A stretch of 28,680 nt of DNA, from positions 1-28,680 of IMG/VR virus record IMGVR_UViG_3300025626_000101; one strand, written 5' to 3'. Within the stretch, counting starts at the first letter, position 1, and every line of letters begins with the position of its first letter. Positions 13,575-23,300 of this stretch are shown here, piece by piece. Below the pieces are notes generated by a model. It was given only the letters and a program-made list of their open reading frames with translations. It had not been told where the DNA came from and ran no database searches. The translations under genes were made by a program, and so were the position numbers. The stretch is from a virus.

Positions 13575-16034
13575 ATGGAAGATAACATGAAAGACCCTCT
13601 GAATGAAGTGGTGGATTATCTAATAACTAAAGTTTCTAGTGTAAATATGAATAACCCTAAAGCAAATAAGGGTGCTCAGATATTACGTACTATAACTAGC
13701 TTTAAAGAAAGCTTACCTAATATAGTACAAGTAGCTTTCGATAAGATGTCCTCTAACTTTACAAGAGAATATCCTGAACAACCCATAGGTCTAGCTAAAG
13801 TTACACAAGTAAGTACGGGTATTGGTGAACATGTATTCACTAAATACTTTAACGCTAAGTGTAGCTTTCACCAGTCAATAAGAACAGGTGATCTCGTGCT
13901 AGAAGCCTATGTACAATCAGGTTTTATTACTGTTAAGAGAGCAGAAGGCTTTGGTGCATACAATGCACAAGCACCTTATATGATTGAACCAACTTCTCGT
14001 TGGGAAGAGATAGGTGAGTTTAAGCTTATCGAGAGTAAAGGATTACTCGTATATACAGTAGATGAAATACCTGAAGACATAAGTAATATAATGCAACCTA
14101 AGAATTATCCCTTAATAAAACGATGGGGTATCTCTGCCCCTCAAGAGCAGAAGGATGCATTCAATAATACTTATATTAACTCTGCCTTTGTTCGTGCAGT
14201 AAATAACTTACAACAAACTTCATGGAAAATAAATCCTAAAGTATTATCTGTATTAATAGATAAGCTTGAAGATATACTACCAGAAGATACTCCAATGTAT
14301 GAACATGCTATACCTAAGTCAGTGCTTAAGACTGCATATGAGAAGTATCAAAAGAAACCCTCATTTATTAATAAGCAAGCGTATAATACTATAGCTAAAG
14401 AATGGGAAAAGACGTTAAGACCTTTACAGGTAAGAGCTAAACGTGCAGAGATAAAGACTACTCTAGGTAAAGCTAAACAACTAGCTGAATGGCCTAAGTT
14501 TTACTCACTAGTAGATCTAGATTACAGAGGTAGAGTGTACTATAAAGAACCTTATATGAACTATCAAGGTAACGATATGGCTAGAGGCTTAATGTCCTTC
14601 AGTGAATCAAGACTAATAGATAGTGAAGGTAAGAGAGCTTTAGCTATACATACTGCTAACTCATATAATGAAAAGTATGACGTAGATAAGATACCTGGTT
14701 GGGTAGAAGAAGACTACTATAATATGTTAAACAAAGAAGGCATAGATACTATAAGTGTAGATAAGTTTTCACTTGAAGATAGAATAAACTGGTTTAATAA
14801 TAACTGGGATCTCATTGAAGACACTGCTAATAAAGGTATACTACATAATTGTGAAAAACCTGTGGTGTTCTTAGCTTGTTGTTTAGAATGGTGTGATATA
14901 GCAGACATGGAAGATGCAGGTGAAATGCCTACATCAAGTATACCTGTAGCTATTGATGGTACTTGTAACGGATATCAACACTCAGCTGCACTATCTAGAG
15001 ATAACAAGACAGGTAACTTAGTAGCACTACAAGATAGTGAAGTGCCACATGACTTGTATGTTAAGGTAGCTCAAAAGATAGTAGAGTTAGCACCTGAATT
15101 CTTTGTAAACAGACCTATGTCTTATGCAGAGATACGTAAGTTAATCTCTAAGAGAGCTACAATGACAAGAGCCTACTCTGCAGGTGCACAAACAATAGCG
15201 GAGTCTATGTACTCTGATTGTGTACAAGCTGGTGCTGATGAACAATATAATATAACTCAAATTGATTGTGATGAATTAGCTCCACATATACTTAAGGCTA
15301 TTGAACATGTATGTCCTGGGTCCCAGACAACAATGAAGTTCCTACAAGACTTAGCGCAATGGGAGCTAGGTACTTTCGAGTATCAAGACCCTGATGGTAA
15401 AAAGATATCTAACTCTGCTATAAGTAAGTTAAAGAAAGAAGCCCGACAAGCTAACAAAGAACAAAGAGCTAATCCTACTGTAGAAAACACACTAGCTTTA
15501 AACAAAATTAACTCTAAGTTAGCTGAATGTAAACTAGTGTTAGTCAAAGGTTATGCGGGTGATGATATTAGATGGATGACTAAGTCAGGATTCCCTGTAA
15601 TATACAAGGTTAATGCTACACGACAAGACACTTGTAAGTCTACCTTACGAGGAGTAATTGGTGGCGCATCTAAACAACCAGGACGTATTAACCATGTAGC
15701 TAAGATATACTTAGATACAACAAACAGAAGAGAAGCTAGCGCAGGTATCTCTCCTAACTACATTCATTCACAGGATGCTACTCACATGGCATTAGTGATA
15801 GATAAATTCGGTATCAACTTCGGAGCAGTACATGATAGCTTTAGTTGCCATGCCTCTGATGTTGAATTATTAAAACAAATAACACAAGAAAAATTCGTTG
15901 AGATGTACAGCAACGATAACCCCTTGGAAGCAGTTAAAGATTGTATAACACATAACAACTGCACCATAGAAGTACCAAAGCTCGGTGACCTAGATATATT
16001 CGAAGTCATTGGTTCACGTAACTTCTTTTCATAG
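13575..16034 (+). CDS. T7-type single-subunit RNA polymerase, 819 aa
   Basis: Numbered from the ATG at 13575, the hallmarks are: D316-Y-R-G-R320-V-Y, then MNYQGNDMARGLMSF; motif A VAID461GTCNGYQH; motif B K526-RATMTRA-Y534; HSQD734ATHM; motif C VHD754SF; and an aromatic C-terminus NFFS like the T7 FAFA foot. Length is near T7 gp1 (883). It would transcribe from the three promoter-like repeats and probably the late genes. Unlike T7, the gene lies after the replication genes, as in phiKMV-like phages. After Y534 it has Ser instead of the usual Gly. A TTG at 13545 in frame was rejected because it would sit inside P3. Confidence 0.95.
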   Translation: MEDNMKDPLNEVVDYLITKVSSVNMNNPKANKGAQILRTITSFKESLPNIVQVAFDKMSSNFTREYPEQPIGLAKVTQVSTGIGEHVFTKYFNAKCSFHQSIRTGDLVLEAYVQSGFITVKRAEGFGAYNAQAPYMIEPTSRWEEIGEFKLIESKGLLVYTVDEIPEDISNIMQPKNYPLIKRWGISAPQEQKDAFNNTYINSAFVRAVNNLQQTSWKINPKVLSVLIDKLEDILPEDTPMYEHAIPKSVLKTAYEKYQKKPSFINKQAYNTIAKEWEKTLRPLQVRAKRAEIKTTLGKAKQLAEWPKFYSLVDLDYRGRVYYKEPYMNYQGNDMARGLMSFSESRLIDSEGKRALAIHTANSYNEKYDVDKIPGWVEEDYYNMLNKEGIDTISVDKFSLEDRINWFNNNWDLIEDTANKGILHNCEKPVVFLACCLEWCDIADMEDAGEMPTSSIPVAIDGTCNGYQHSAALSRDNKTGNLVALQDSEVPHDLYVKVAQKIVELAPEFFVNRPMSYAEIRKLISKRATMTRAYSAGAQTIAESMYSDCVQAGADEQYNITQIDCDELAPHILKAIEHVCPGSQTTMKFLQDLAQWELGTFEYQDPDGKKISNSAISKLKKEARQANKEQRANPTVENTLALNKINSKLAECKLVLVKGYAGDDIRWMTKSGFPVIYKVNATRQDTCKSTLRGVIGGASKQPGRINHVAKIYLDTTNRREASAGISPNYIHSQDATHMALVIDKFGINFGAVHDSFSCHASDVELLKQITQEKFVEMYSNDNPLEAVKDCITHNNCTIEVPKLGDLDIFEVIGSRNFFS

Positions 16035-16041
16035 GTGAAAC

Positions 16042-16320
16042 ATGACAAACAAAACACATTACAATTGGTTTGCTTTGCGTGATCGGTACTTACTTAGTAA
16101 AAATAAACAACCACTAATGACTGATGAACGCTACTGTGAGATCGAAGGTATTGATCCAGATACCTACGCATACAACAGAGAAAACATGCGTAATTATTTT
16201 ATTAGTAAACAAGATGATGCCACTATAGGTGCAGAACAGTATGATCTATTCTTAGCACACAACGGTATCTTAGAAACAAAGGAAGAAGAACATGGAAAAC
16301 AAACCAAAGAAGTCTTATAA
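16042..16320 (+). CDS. Hypothetical protein, 92 aa
   Basis: The gene starts seven bases after the RNA polymerase stop, with AGGTGAAAC upstream. It is polar with several aromatic residues (THYNWFALRDRYLL and DPDTYAYNRENMRNYF). No family is recognised. It overlaps the last plus-strand gene by 29 bases. Confidence 0.7.
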   Translation: MTNKTHYNWFALRDRYLLSKNKQPLMTDERYCEIEGIDPDTYAYNRENMRNYFISKQDDATIGAEQYDLFLAHNGILETKEEEHGKQTKEVL

Positions 16321-16582
16321 TATCGGTGCAGAGATGTATAGACAAGGAATAATTCCTATGGAATCAGAAATGAATATGGATGATATGGAATTAGTAGAAG
16401 AGTTAGATTTAAGTCCTAGCTTAGCTTACACACCTAGTATTAACAAAGCTGCAGCTGAAGCACAACGTCAACGTAACATTAGAAACGGTATGACGGAAGG
16501 ACTTACTAAAAGCAAAGCAATAAAAGTAGCTGATAAAGCTTATAACGAAGCTAGAAAGCTAGCTAGAAAAATAATAAGATAA
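16292..16582 (+). CDS. Hypothetical protein, 96 aa, last plus-strand gene
   Basis: AAGGAAGAAGAAC precedes the ATG inside the upstream gene. The protein has an acidic middle (MNMDDMELVEELDL) and a basic, Ala/Lys/Arg-rich C-terminal half predicted to be helical (AEAQRQRNIRNG and KAYNEARKLARKIIR). That distribution suggests nucleic-acid or virion binding, but there is no known domain. It ends nine bases before the hairpin separating the two gene blocks. Confidence 0.7.
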   Translation: MENKPKKSYNIGAEMYRQGIIPMESEMNMDDMELVEELDLSPSLAYTPSINKAAAEAQRQRNIRNGMTEGLTKSKAIKVADKAYNEARKLARKIIR

Positions 16583-16590
16583 AATAAAAT

Positions 16591-16624
16591 TACCCCCAAA
16601 GTACTATTATGTACTATGGGGGTA
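16591..16624. terminator. Bidirectional intrinsic terminator between converging gene blocks
   Basis: A 14-base inverted repeat with one mismatch: TACCCCCA...AGTAC at 16591-16604 pairs with GTACT...TGGGGGTA at 16611-16624 around a TATTAT loop. On the plus strand it is followed by TATTTAAGTTT; on the minus strand by the more T-rich TAATTTTATTTTATC. It fills the only gap between the plus-strand replication block and the minus-strand late block. Confidence 0.85.
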
Positions 16625-16631
16625 TTTAAGT

Positions 16632-19600
16632 TTAAGCAGGCACCATATGAGTTATCTCATTAGATGCTCCTACTAATTGATTAATTACATTATTATCAGA
16701 TGAAGAATTTCTAGTCATAGTGTTAAGTAAACCACTTGTTGTTAAAGTAGATCCTTCACCATACTGAACATTATGTCTAGCCATACTATTTTTAGATGGT
16801 TTAATATCAAAAGGTAATTTTCTGTAAGCTGCTTTTAAAGATGGATGAGCTTGTTCACCTCTATATAATAAACCAGAACTACCTCTCATTATATCTACTA
16901 AAGCAAGAAGATCTTTCCCCTCAACTCTATTAAATTCCCTATCTTTAGCATTAGCTTCAGTAGGAGGTAACCAACCATGATTACCTGCAGCCTCTAATAT
17001 AGCTTTATTTCTTAGATTACCTTTAATAACACCTTTTCTTTTAGATTCACTTCTAGCTAACTGATAAGGTTCAAACATAGTAGAGGTTCTATTATTGTCT
17101 ATAGATAAATCAGGATCTTCTACTATAGCTTGAGAATCTGCACCATAAACATTATCATACATCTTATCAAAGTAACCAGTAAGCCCATGGAAAGAATTAT
17201 TATTGTTCTCTTCACCTAAGAATCTCGTTCCTATATTAGCTCCTGTTTTACCGTATTTATCTTTAACTTCATTTAATCTTTCGTTATAAGTGTTAACTAC
17301 TTTAGACATCATACTTGGAGCTTGTGCAGCAAAAGCTGGTATAGCTATGTTGTTATAAGCATTTATAGCTAACAAGTGACCTTCTGCTCCTGTTATTAAA
17401 GCATCATGTATAGCAATAGCTTGTACTGGGTTACCTTTAAATCCACCATCCGGACTATTCATAGCTAACATAGCTAAAGTCATTATAGTAGAGTCTCCAC
17501 CTTGTATAACATCAACAGGCCAGGAGTTTCTTTGTTTAGTTCCAGGTCTATACTGGTAAAGCTCTTCACCTTCTAACCTAGCATCAGCTGCTCCTGCGTA
17601 GTCTGTTTGAATAGTACCTCTAGGTATATTCATACCTGCTATTCTATCTGTTTTAATATTAAGGCCATCTACTACTTGATCATTAACACTTCTCTCTAAC
17701 TCTGGAGAAATATTACTTGCAGATAATTGTTGAGTACCTCCAAACATATTAGTTATAGTAGAAGGAGCATTAATAGCTGCCATAGCAGTACCTAAAGCTC
17801 TCATAGCAGTTTGATAACCATTAAGTTTACTCATGTGTTTTTCCATAGAGTAAGTATACAGGTCTGTCATATCATTAAGCATACGCATATTATCACCTGC
17901 ATACGTTGCTCTTACTTCAGCCCAAGCTTCATTTAATTTAGGATTATTAACTGCTGCTTTATTTATTTTGCTAAAGAAATCCTCGGCTTCTGAATACATT
18001 TTTTGAGCTATTTTACCATAAAGACCTGCCACAACAAGCCCTCTAGAATAATCTTTAGCAGCACCAACTTTTCCTCTTGCTTCAGTTAAAGAATTAAATA
18101 AATCAGCCCAAACTTGTTTATAAGGACCATCATCTACTGAAGAAAAAGTCAGTTCAATATCTTGATCTATACTGTTATATATCTGTTCACGTAAGCTTCC
18201 GTGCATTTCTTTATTATCATCTAATATATCTGGAATCAAACCTAAGATTTCTGCACTACCACTATCACCTATAATAATAGATATTAAACCTGCGTTAGAC
18301 TGTCTAGCATCAGACTCCATCATGTTTTGTAATCTAATATGTTGACCTTGAGGTGTAACTGATATTTGATATGCATCTATTAATACAGAACTTGGATATT
18401 GCCATTCACCTTTTTCTGTCATCCAAGGATTATTACTTGCAAAATCATCTAACGTATTATTGTTATTAGAATCTATTAATTGTTTACCTAAGACAGAGGC
18501 TTTACTTAAATTATTAGAACCAAAGTTAATATAATCTAAAGGAACCCATTTAGATAAAGGTTTATTATTTAAATTACTTCTAGAGAAATTTTTTGCAGAA
18601 GCAGGATCAATATGCTTTGCCATTTGTGCACCAAGATTATAATAGAAATTAAGAGCTTGATATTTAGCAGGATCACTAGACTTAAGGTTATACAACTTTC
18701 TTTGTATTGCTTGCCCACGAGAAATACCTTTAAGCCCTTTAGTTTCAAGGTATATTTTTCTAGCCTCACTAACTACTGCAGGTGCACCTAAAGACCACAA
18801 CCCTGAATTATTATCTATTCTAATAGGTTGTGTTCCTTCAAAATTAAAAGAAGTTCTTGTAGTACCTTTCTGATTCATAATACTAAGGTTATTAGATATA
18901 TGGAAGTATCTTAAGGTAGCAGGAGATTGTTTAGTTATTAAATAGCTAGGCATGTTTTCAGTAGACCTAACTTGTATATCATCCATTTCCTTTTTTAATT
19001 GACCCATTTTTTGCTGTATTATTTTTTGAGCCTTTTCATTTCCGTGTTTCTTAATTAACTTCTCTTTATAAACAGGGTCTAACTCAGATAGTGTGCTTTG
19101 AAAAGGACTATTATTATCAATTCCTTTTGTTAAACTACTATACATTTTTTGTTGCATAGAATAAAGTACAGGGTTAACACCAATAGGTATACTTCCTTGT
19201 AATTGCATAAAAGTCTCAGCAGCATTTGTAGATTTAACAGATCCTTTTTTATCCATAAAAACTTTTTTTACTGCATCACTTAATACGCTTTCAGTCATCG
19301 CAGGAAACTTAGGTGCTTTAAGACTAGTAATAACTGAACTTCTGCTAGACACATCATACACATTAGCTATTTTTGCAGCTGAAGCCATATTAAGAGTTAA
19401 TTGATCACCTAGTAAAGGTATTACTTTACCCTTTTTACTTCTAGCCCACTTAATTTGACCTTGATCTGTAAGATCTTTAATGAAGGTCATAGCGTTATCT
19501 CTAGTTCTTTGTACATCAAATGAACTAGGTGTTTGTCCTTCAGGTGTAGATAACCTAATCATATCATCAGTAACAGAAGTTACCATTTGATTTAACATAG

Positions 19601-20363
19601 GTTCTCCAGATTCAAATACTTCTTTAACTGGATTATCAATTCTATTTTTTAAAGGTATTTCTTTTTCTGCACCAATATCTGTATCATAATCATCCATAAA
19701 GTCTGTCTTAGCATCTTCTATGGTATTCATAGTATTTAAAAATTTTCTATTATTTATACCATGTAGTAAATTAGCACCAGCTACAGTAAGAATAGGTTGT
19801 GTAGATACTCTAGCTTCTTCTTGTAAAGGAGCAACATTACCTAATTGCTCTGCCCAAGCAGAACCTTTCACGTTAAATCTATTAACTAAAGTATTACCAA
19901 AATTAATAAGAGCAGCAGCATCATCTGCATCATAATTTATTTTTTGTAAATTATTTTCTGGAGCTGCTACAGACTCTACTTGTTCTTGTAAAGAAGTTTT
20001 TAAAATACCTTGACTTGGTTCTCCTCTTTCATTAAACATCGAAGGAGGGGTACTTGGTGTAGCTATTTGTGCCTCAGTAGATCTGTTATATTCTTGTTGA
20101 TTACTTATTATTTGTTCAGGAGTAAGTAAAGCTTGTTGTTCTACTCCTACATTATCTGTAGGTGTATTTGCAACCAAGGCACCTACTCCAGCACTTTGAG
20201 GTGCTACAGCAGGTACTTCATTACTAAGATTAATATTATCCATAATGTCATCTGTACTACCATATACTGGTTGTGCTAGATTTTGTTGTATATTAGGATT
20301 ATATTTTGGTTGTACGGGCTTTCCATCTGTCGGAAGCCCAACTTGTTGTTGTATATTCAACAT
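16632..20363 (-). CDS. Candidate virion RNA polymerase (N4 vRNAP-like), 1243 aa
   Basis: It lies at the 3' end of the late operon among internal virion proteins, so it is probably packaged. About the first 140 residues are Pro/Gln/Asn-rich and look disordered. Divergent single-subunit polymerase motifs then follow in order: MNQKG (496-500) with R503, like the stretch after DxxGR; motif A S-D685-ARQSN; motif B K770-x3-R774-x7-Y782-G783, with the T7 R627/K631/Y639 spacing but K and R exchanged; IQGGD957STIM, aligning with HSQDATHM of the T7-type polymerase in this window; and motif C IAIH986-D987-AL. D685 to R774 is 89 residues (T7: 94). The GR of DxxGR is not visible. Alternative: an unrelated ejection protein. 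Confidence 0.7.
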   Translation of the reverse strand: MLNIQQQVGLPTDGKPVQPKYNPNIQQNLAQPVYGSTDDIMDNINLSNEVPAVAPQSAGVGALVANTPTDNVGVEQQALLTPEQIISNQQEYNRSTEAQIATPSTPPSMFNERGEPSQGILKTSLQEQVESVAAPENNLQKINYDADDAAALINFGNTLVNRFNVKGSAWAEQLGNVAPLQEEARVSTQPILTVAGANLLHGINNRKFLNTMNTIEDAKTDFMDDYDTDIGAEKEIPLKNRIDNPVKEVFESGEPMLNQMVTSVTDDMIRLSTPEGQTPSSFDVQRTRDNAMTFIKDLTDQGQIKWARSKKGKVIPLLGDQLTLNMASAAKIANVYDVSSRSSVITSLKAPKFPAMTESVLSDAVKKVFMDKKGSVKSTNAAETFMQLQGSIPIGVNPVLYSMQQKMYSSLTKGIDNNSPFQSTLSELDPVYKEKLIKKHGNEKAQKIIQQKMGQLKKEMDDIQVRSTENMPSYLITKQSPATLRYFHISNNLSIMNQKGTTRTSFNFEGTQPIRIDNNSGLWSLGAPAVVSEARKIYLETKGLKGISRGQAIQRKLYNLKSSDPAKYQALNFYYNLGAQMAKHIDPASAKNFSRSNLNNKPLSKWVPLDYINFGSNNLSKASVLGKQLIDSNNNNTLDDFASNNPWMTEKGEWQYPSSVLIDAYQISVTPQGQHIRLQNMMESDARQSNAGLISIIIGDSGSAEILGLIPDILDDNKEMHGSLREQIYNSIDQDIELTFSSVDDGPYKQVWADLFNSLTEARGKVGAAKDYSRGLVVAGLYGKIAQKMYSEAEDFFSKINKAAVNNPKLNEAWAEVRATYAGDNMRMLNDMTDLYTYSMEKHMSKLNGYQTAMRALGTAMAAINAPSTITNMFGGTQQLSASNISPELERSVNDQVVDGLNIKTDRIAGMNIPRGTIQTDYAGAADARLEGEELYQYRPGTKQRNSWPVDVIQGGDSTIMTLAMLAMNSPDGGFKGNPVQAIAIHDALITGAEGHLLAINAYNNIAIPAFAAQAPSMMSKVVNTYNERLNEVKDKYGKTGANIGTRFLGEENNNNSFHGLTGYFDKMYDNVYGADSQAIVEDPDLSIDNNRTSTMFEPYQLARSESKRKGVIKGNLRNKAILEAAGNHGWLPPTEANAKDREFNRVEGKDLLALVDIMRGSSGLLYRGEQAHPSLKAAYRKLPFDIKPSKNSMARHNVQYGEGSTLTTSGLLNTMTRNSSSDNNVINQLVGASNEITHMVPA

Positions 20364-20369
20364 TTTATT

Positions 20370-23300
20370 TTATCTCTCTTTATTAGCTTTGTTTAACAAT
20401 TCTATTAATGGATCTTTAGTTACAGAAAGGCTACCTATAAACGGTAACATTCCTACTGCTCTTTCAGCAGATCTTTCCCCTCCAGCATTGAAGGCTTTTA
20501 TATCTGATTGCATAACACCTAATGAAGGTGCTATTCCAGCTGCTTCTAAGGTACTAGCCATTATAGCATTGTCCCCGTCTACTGCAGCTTTAGCTCCTTT
20601 ACTCCATATACTATTTAACTCTTCTAACAATAACTCAGGTGTACCTAAGAAACCAGTATAGTTAATTGCTCTATAAGTAGCTGATCTGAAAAATTCTTCA
20701 TCTTCATCTTCAATCCACTCAGGAGTCTCACCATAAGTAACCATATCTTTAAATGCTTGAGCTAAGTAAGCAGTCATAACAATAGTTATAACAGAACTAA
20801 AGGTATTATAAGAAGTACCTGGAGGTGCTGTCTTAATATAATTGTTCCATAGATTAGGGGTTATATTAGCTGTAACGTGAGCTAAAAACCTTTTAAATTG
20901 ACTGAAAGGTCTAAACACTTCAGATTCAAATATAGCTGGCGTAGAACCTGGTTGAGGTCTTGCTGAGAATTCATCAGTAAAGTTTATTTGAGCCAACCTT
21001 ATTTGTTCTGACAAGAAAGAAGCATCATCAATATTTTTACCTGTTGCTTCTATAATATCTTCGTTTAAGTCACCATACTTTTTAATCATAGTAATTAATT
21101 TATCTGGATCTAAACCGTAACTATTAAGTCTATCTCTAGACCAACGACCTGTGTCAGATATTGTACCTGCTTCTGTATCTACTCTTACTTTCTCTAATAA
21201 TTTACTTACAGAGTCTAAAGCAAAACTCATACGAGCTCCACGTATAGCATTAGTTTGTGCTGATACTAAGTTAAGCTTATAAAATATCTTCATAGTCTTT
21301 TGCATAAAAGGAGAAGAAGTGTTAACACCTTCTGTATACAAGATATCGTTAGCAGTAACAACATGACCTGATTCTATTAACCTAGCTAAATCTTTATTAC
21401 CTAGATCTCTAACATCTATAGGTGTATAAGGTAAACCTAGTTCTGCTGGAACAGAGTAATAGTCCGCAGTAACACCTTGTAAGAAAGCTTTAGTTGCTCT
21501 ACCTAAATATTTTACTTTATCTTTACCAGATAAACCTATCGTACCATAAAACATTTCACCCACGTTAGCAAAAGCATTCATGTCCATAAGTCTTAAAGTA
21601 GTAGTAGTAATTAAAGTGTTATTTACTGCTCTTAAATAAGGATTATCTACTTTCTGATAGCTCTTTTTATAGATAGACATAAGATTAGTTGACCAAGCTG
21701 TAAGATCGTTAAAAGTATTTTCATCAATTTCACCTTCAAACTTAGCTTGATTTAATAAATAAGCTATACTTGAACCATCTCTACCAAATCTATCTGTTAA
21801 AACAGAATCAGATATAATTCTATCTGCTGTATTTATTATTGCAGATAAAGTATTTTTTGTTTCATACTTATCTCTGAATGATTTAGTATTAGCTAAAGGT
21901 GTACTACGTAACATTTGTAAGTCTTGTAATTGAGAATTATTATTTTTAATCCCATCAGCAATAGTTGTTGCATACTCTCTACTTATATTAATTCTATTAG
22001 AACCTAGTTGAGCTGGCTGACCTATCAAGTCATTAATAAAAGATTCATCTATCGTTTTAGAGTCGAAAGAATTTAGTGCAAGTAAAGCACCTTCCTCTCT
22101 TATTTGTTTAGCAGTTATTAAACCACTATCACCTGCTTGTTCTACTAGTCCAGCAACCACATCAGATACATAATCTATATCGTCACTCAATTTTTGTTTA
22201 GCATCTACTTGTTCTTTAGTTAGTAAAGAATTATCTGTTTGTAATATAGTTTCAAACTCAGATATATTCTTAACATTTAAAGATTTAAATGCTGCATTAA
22301 GAGAAGGTAGTTTGTTAGTTATTTGTCCTCTTTGATAATCAATTTCAGAGTTAACATTAGTTCCTATAAATATAGCATCTCTATTTATTAAGCCCATAAT
22401 AGTTTGTATATTATTATTGGCCTCTCCATTTTCTTTAAATGCATACTTATTTAATTTTCTATCTGTAGCTCTAAAAGCAGACATAGGGTCTTTTAAAAAC
22501 CCTTTAAAACTTTTCTTAACATTTTGTTTAGTTGTTAAAGGAGTACTACTAAGTCCTTGTGTATTTTCTCCTTCTGCTTTCCTTCTTATTTCTTTAGATA
22601 CAGCCTGAACTGATTTTTTATCTCCACCTGATCTCTGTCGTTGATACTCTTCTATCTTACTAATAACATTACGTTTGTTAGTCTCAGGCGAATATTGAGC
22701 TATGATAGCATTAACATCATTTAATGTTTCTAATCCACCAGTAACTCTTCCTTGCATTGCAGCATCAAAAGTTCCACCAACAAGACCACCAGCTGCAGCG
22801 TTACGAGTAACATCTTTGGCTAACTCAGTCCAGTTAATTGTTTCAGAAGTTAATGCGGCTACACCACCTTGAGCTATTATTTCTTGTAAGCCTTCAGTAA
22901 CAGCCTCCCTGCCTGCAGCTCTAACAGAAGTTCTAACAAAGCTTTCAAAGCCTTGTCGTTGTAACATTTGTTTTTGTGCAAATTCTTGTAGTGTTTTACC
23001 AGTACTATTTAAAGTGTTAGCCATATGCTTCTTAAGTTGAGATTCAGCTAATTCTTTTGATATACCTTTTTCGTCTACTATAGACTGTACAAACAAGTCT
23101 TTACCTTCCTTAGTAAGAATATTTTTACCTGCAAGTCCAGCACCTTTTAAACCAAATGCATCTACAGTACCTACTGCAAGAGCTAATCCTGCTGCTTGGT
23201 GAGGATTCTTTTCTCCTTCAGGCATACTTTGATATATCTGTCCTACTGCTAAAGAGAAACCAACACCAATAGATCCTGTAATACCACCTACTACTGCTCC

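Noticed and set aside
19720-19935. Plus-strand ORF inside the candidate vRNAP gene
   Set aside because: Antisense shadow of the coding strand; no start signal or recognisable motif.
16632-20363. Tail fibre or receptor-binding protein as the identity of the last late gene
   Set aside because: No N-terminal tail-attachment domain, no beta-repeat or collagen-like pattern; the ordered polymerase motifs explain it better.
20245-20661. A 138-codon plus-strand ORF across the junction of two late genes
   Set aside because: It is antisense to the ends of two well-supported large virion genes, is Leu/Ser/Cys-rich as expected of an antisense frame, and has no start signal.
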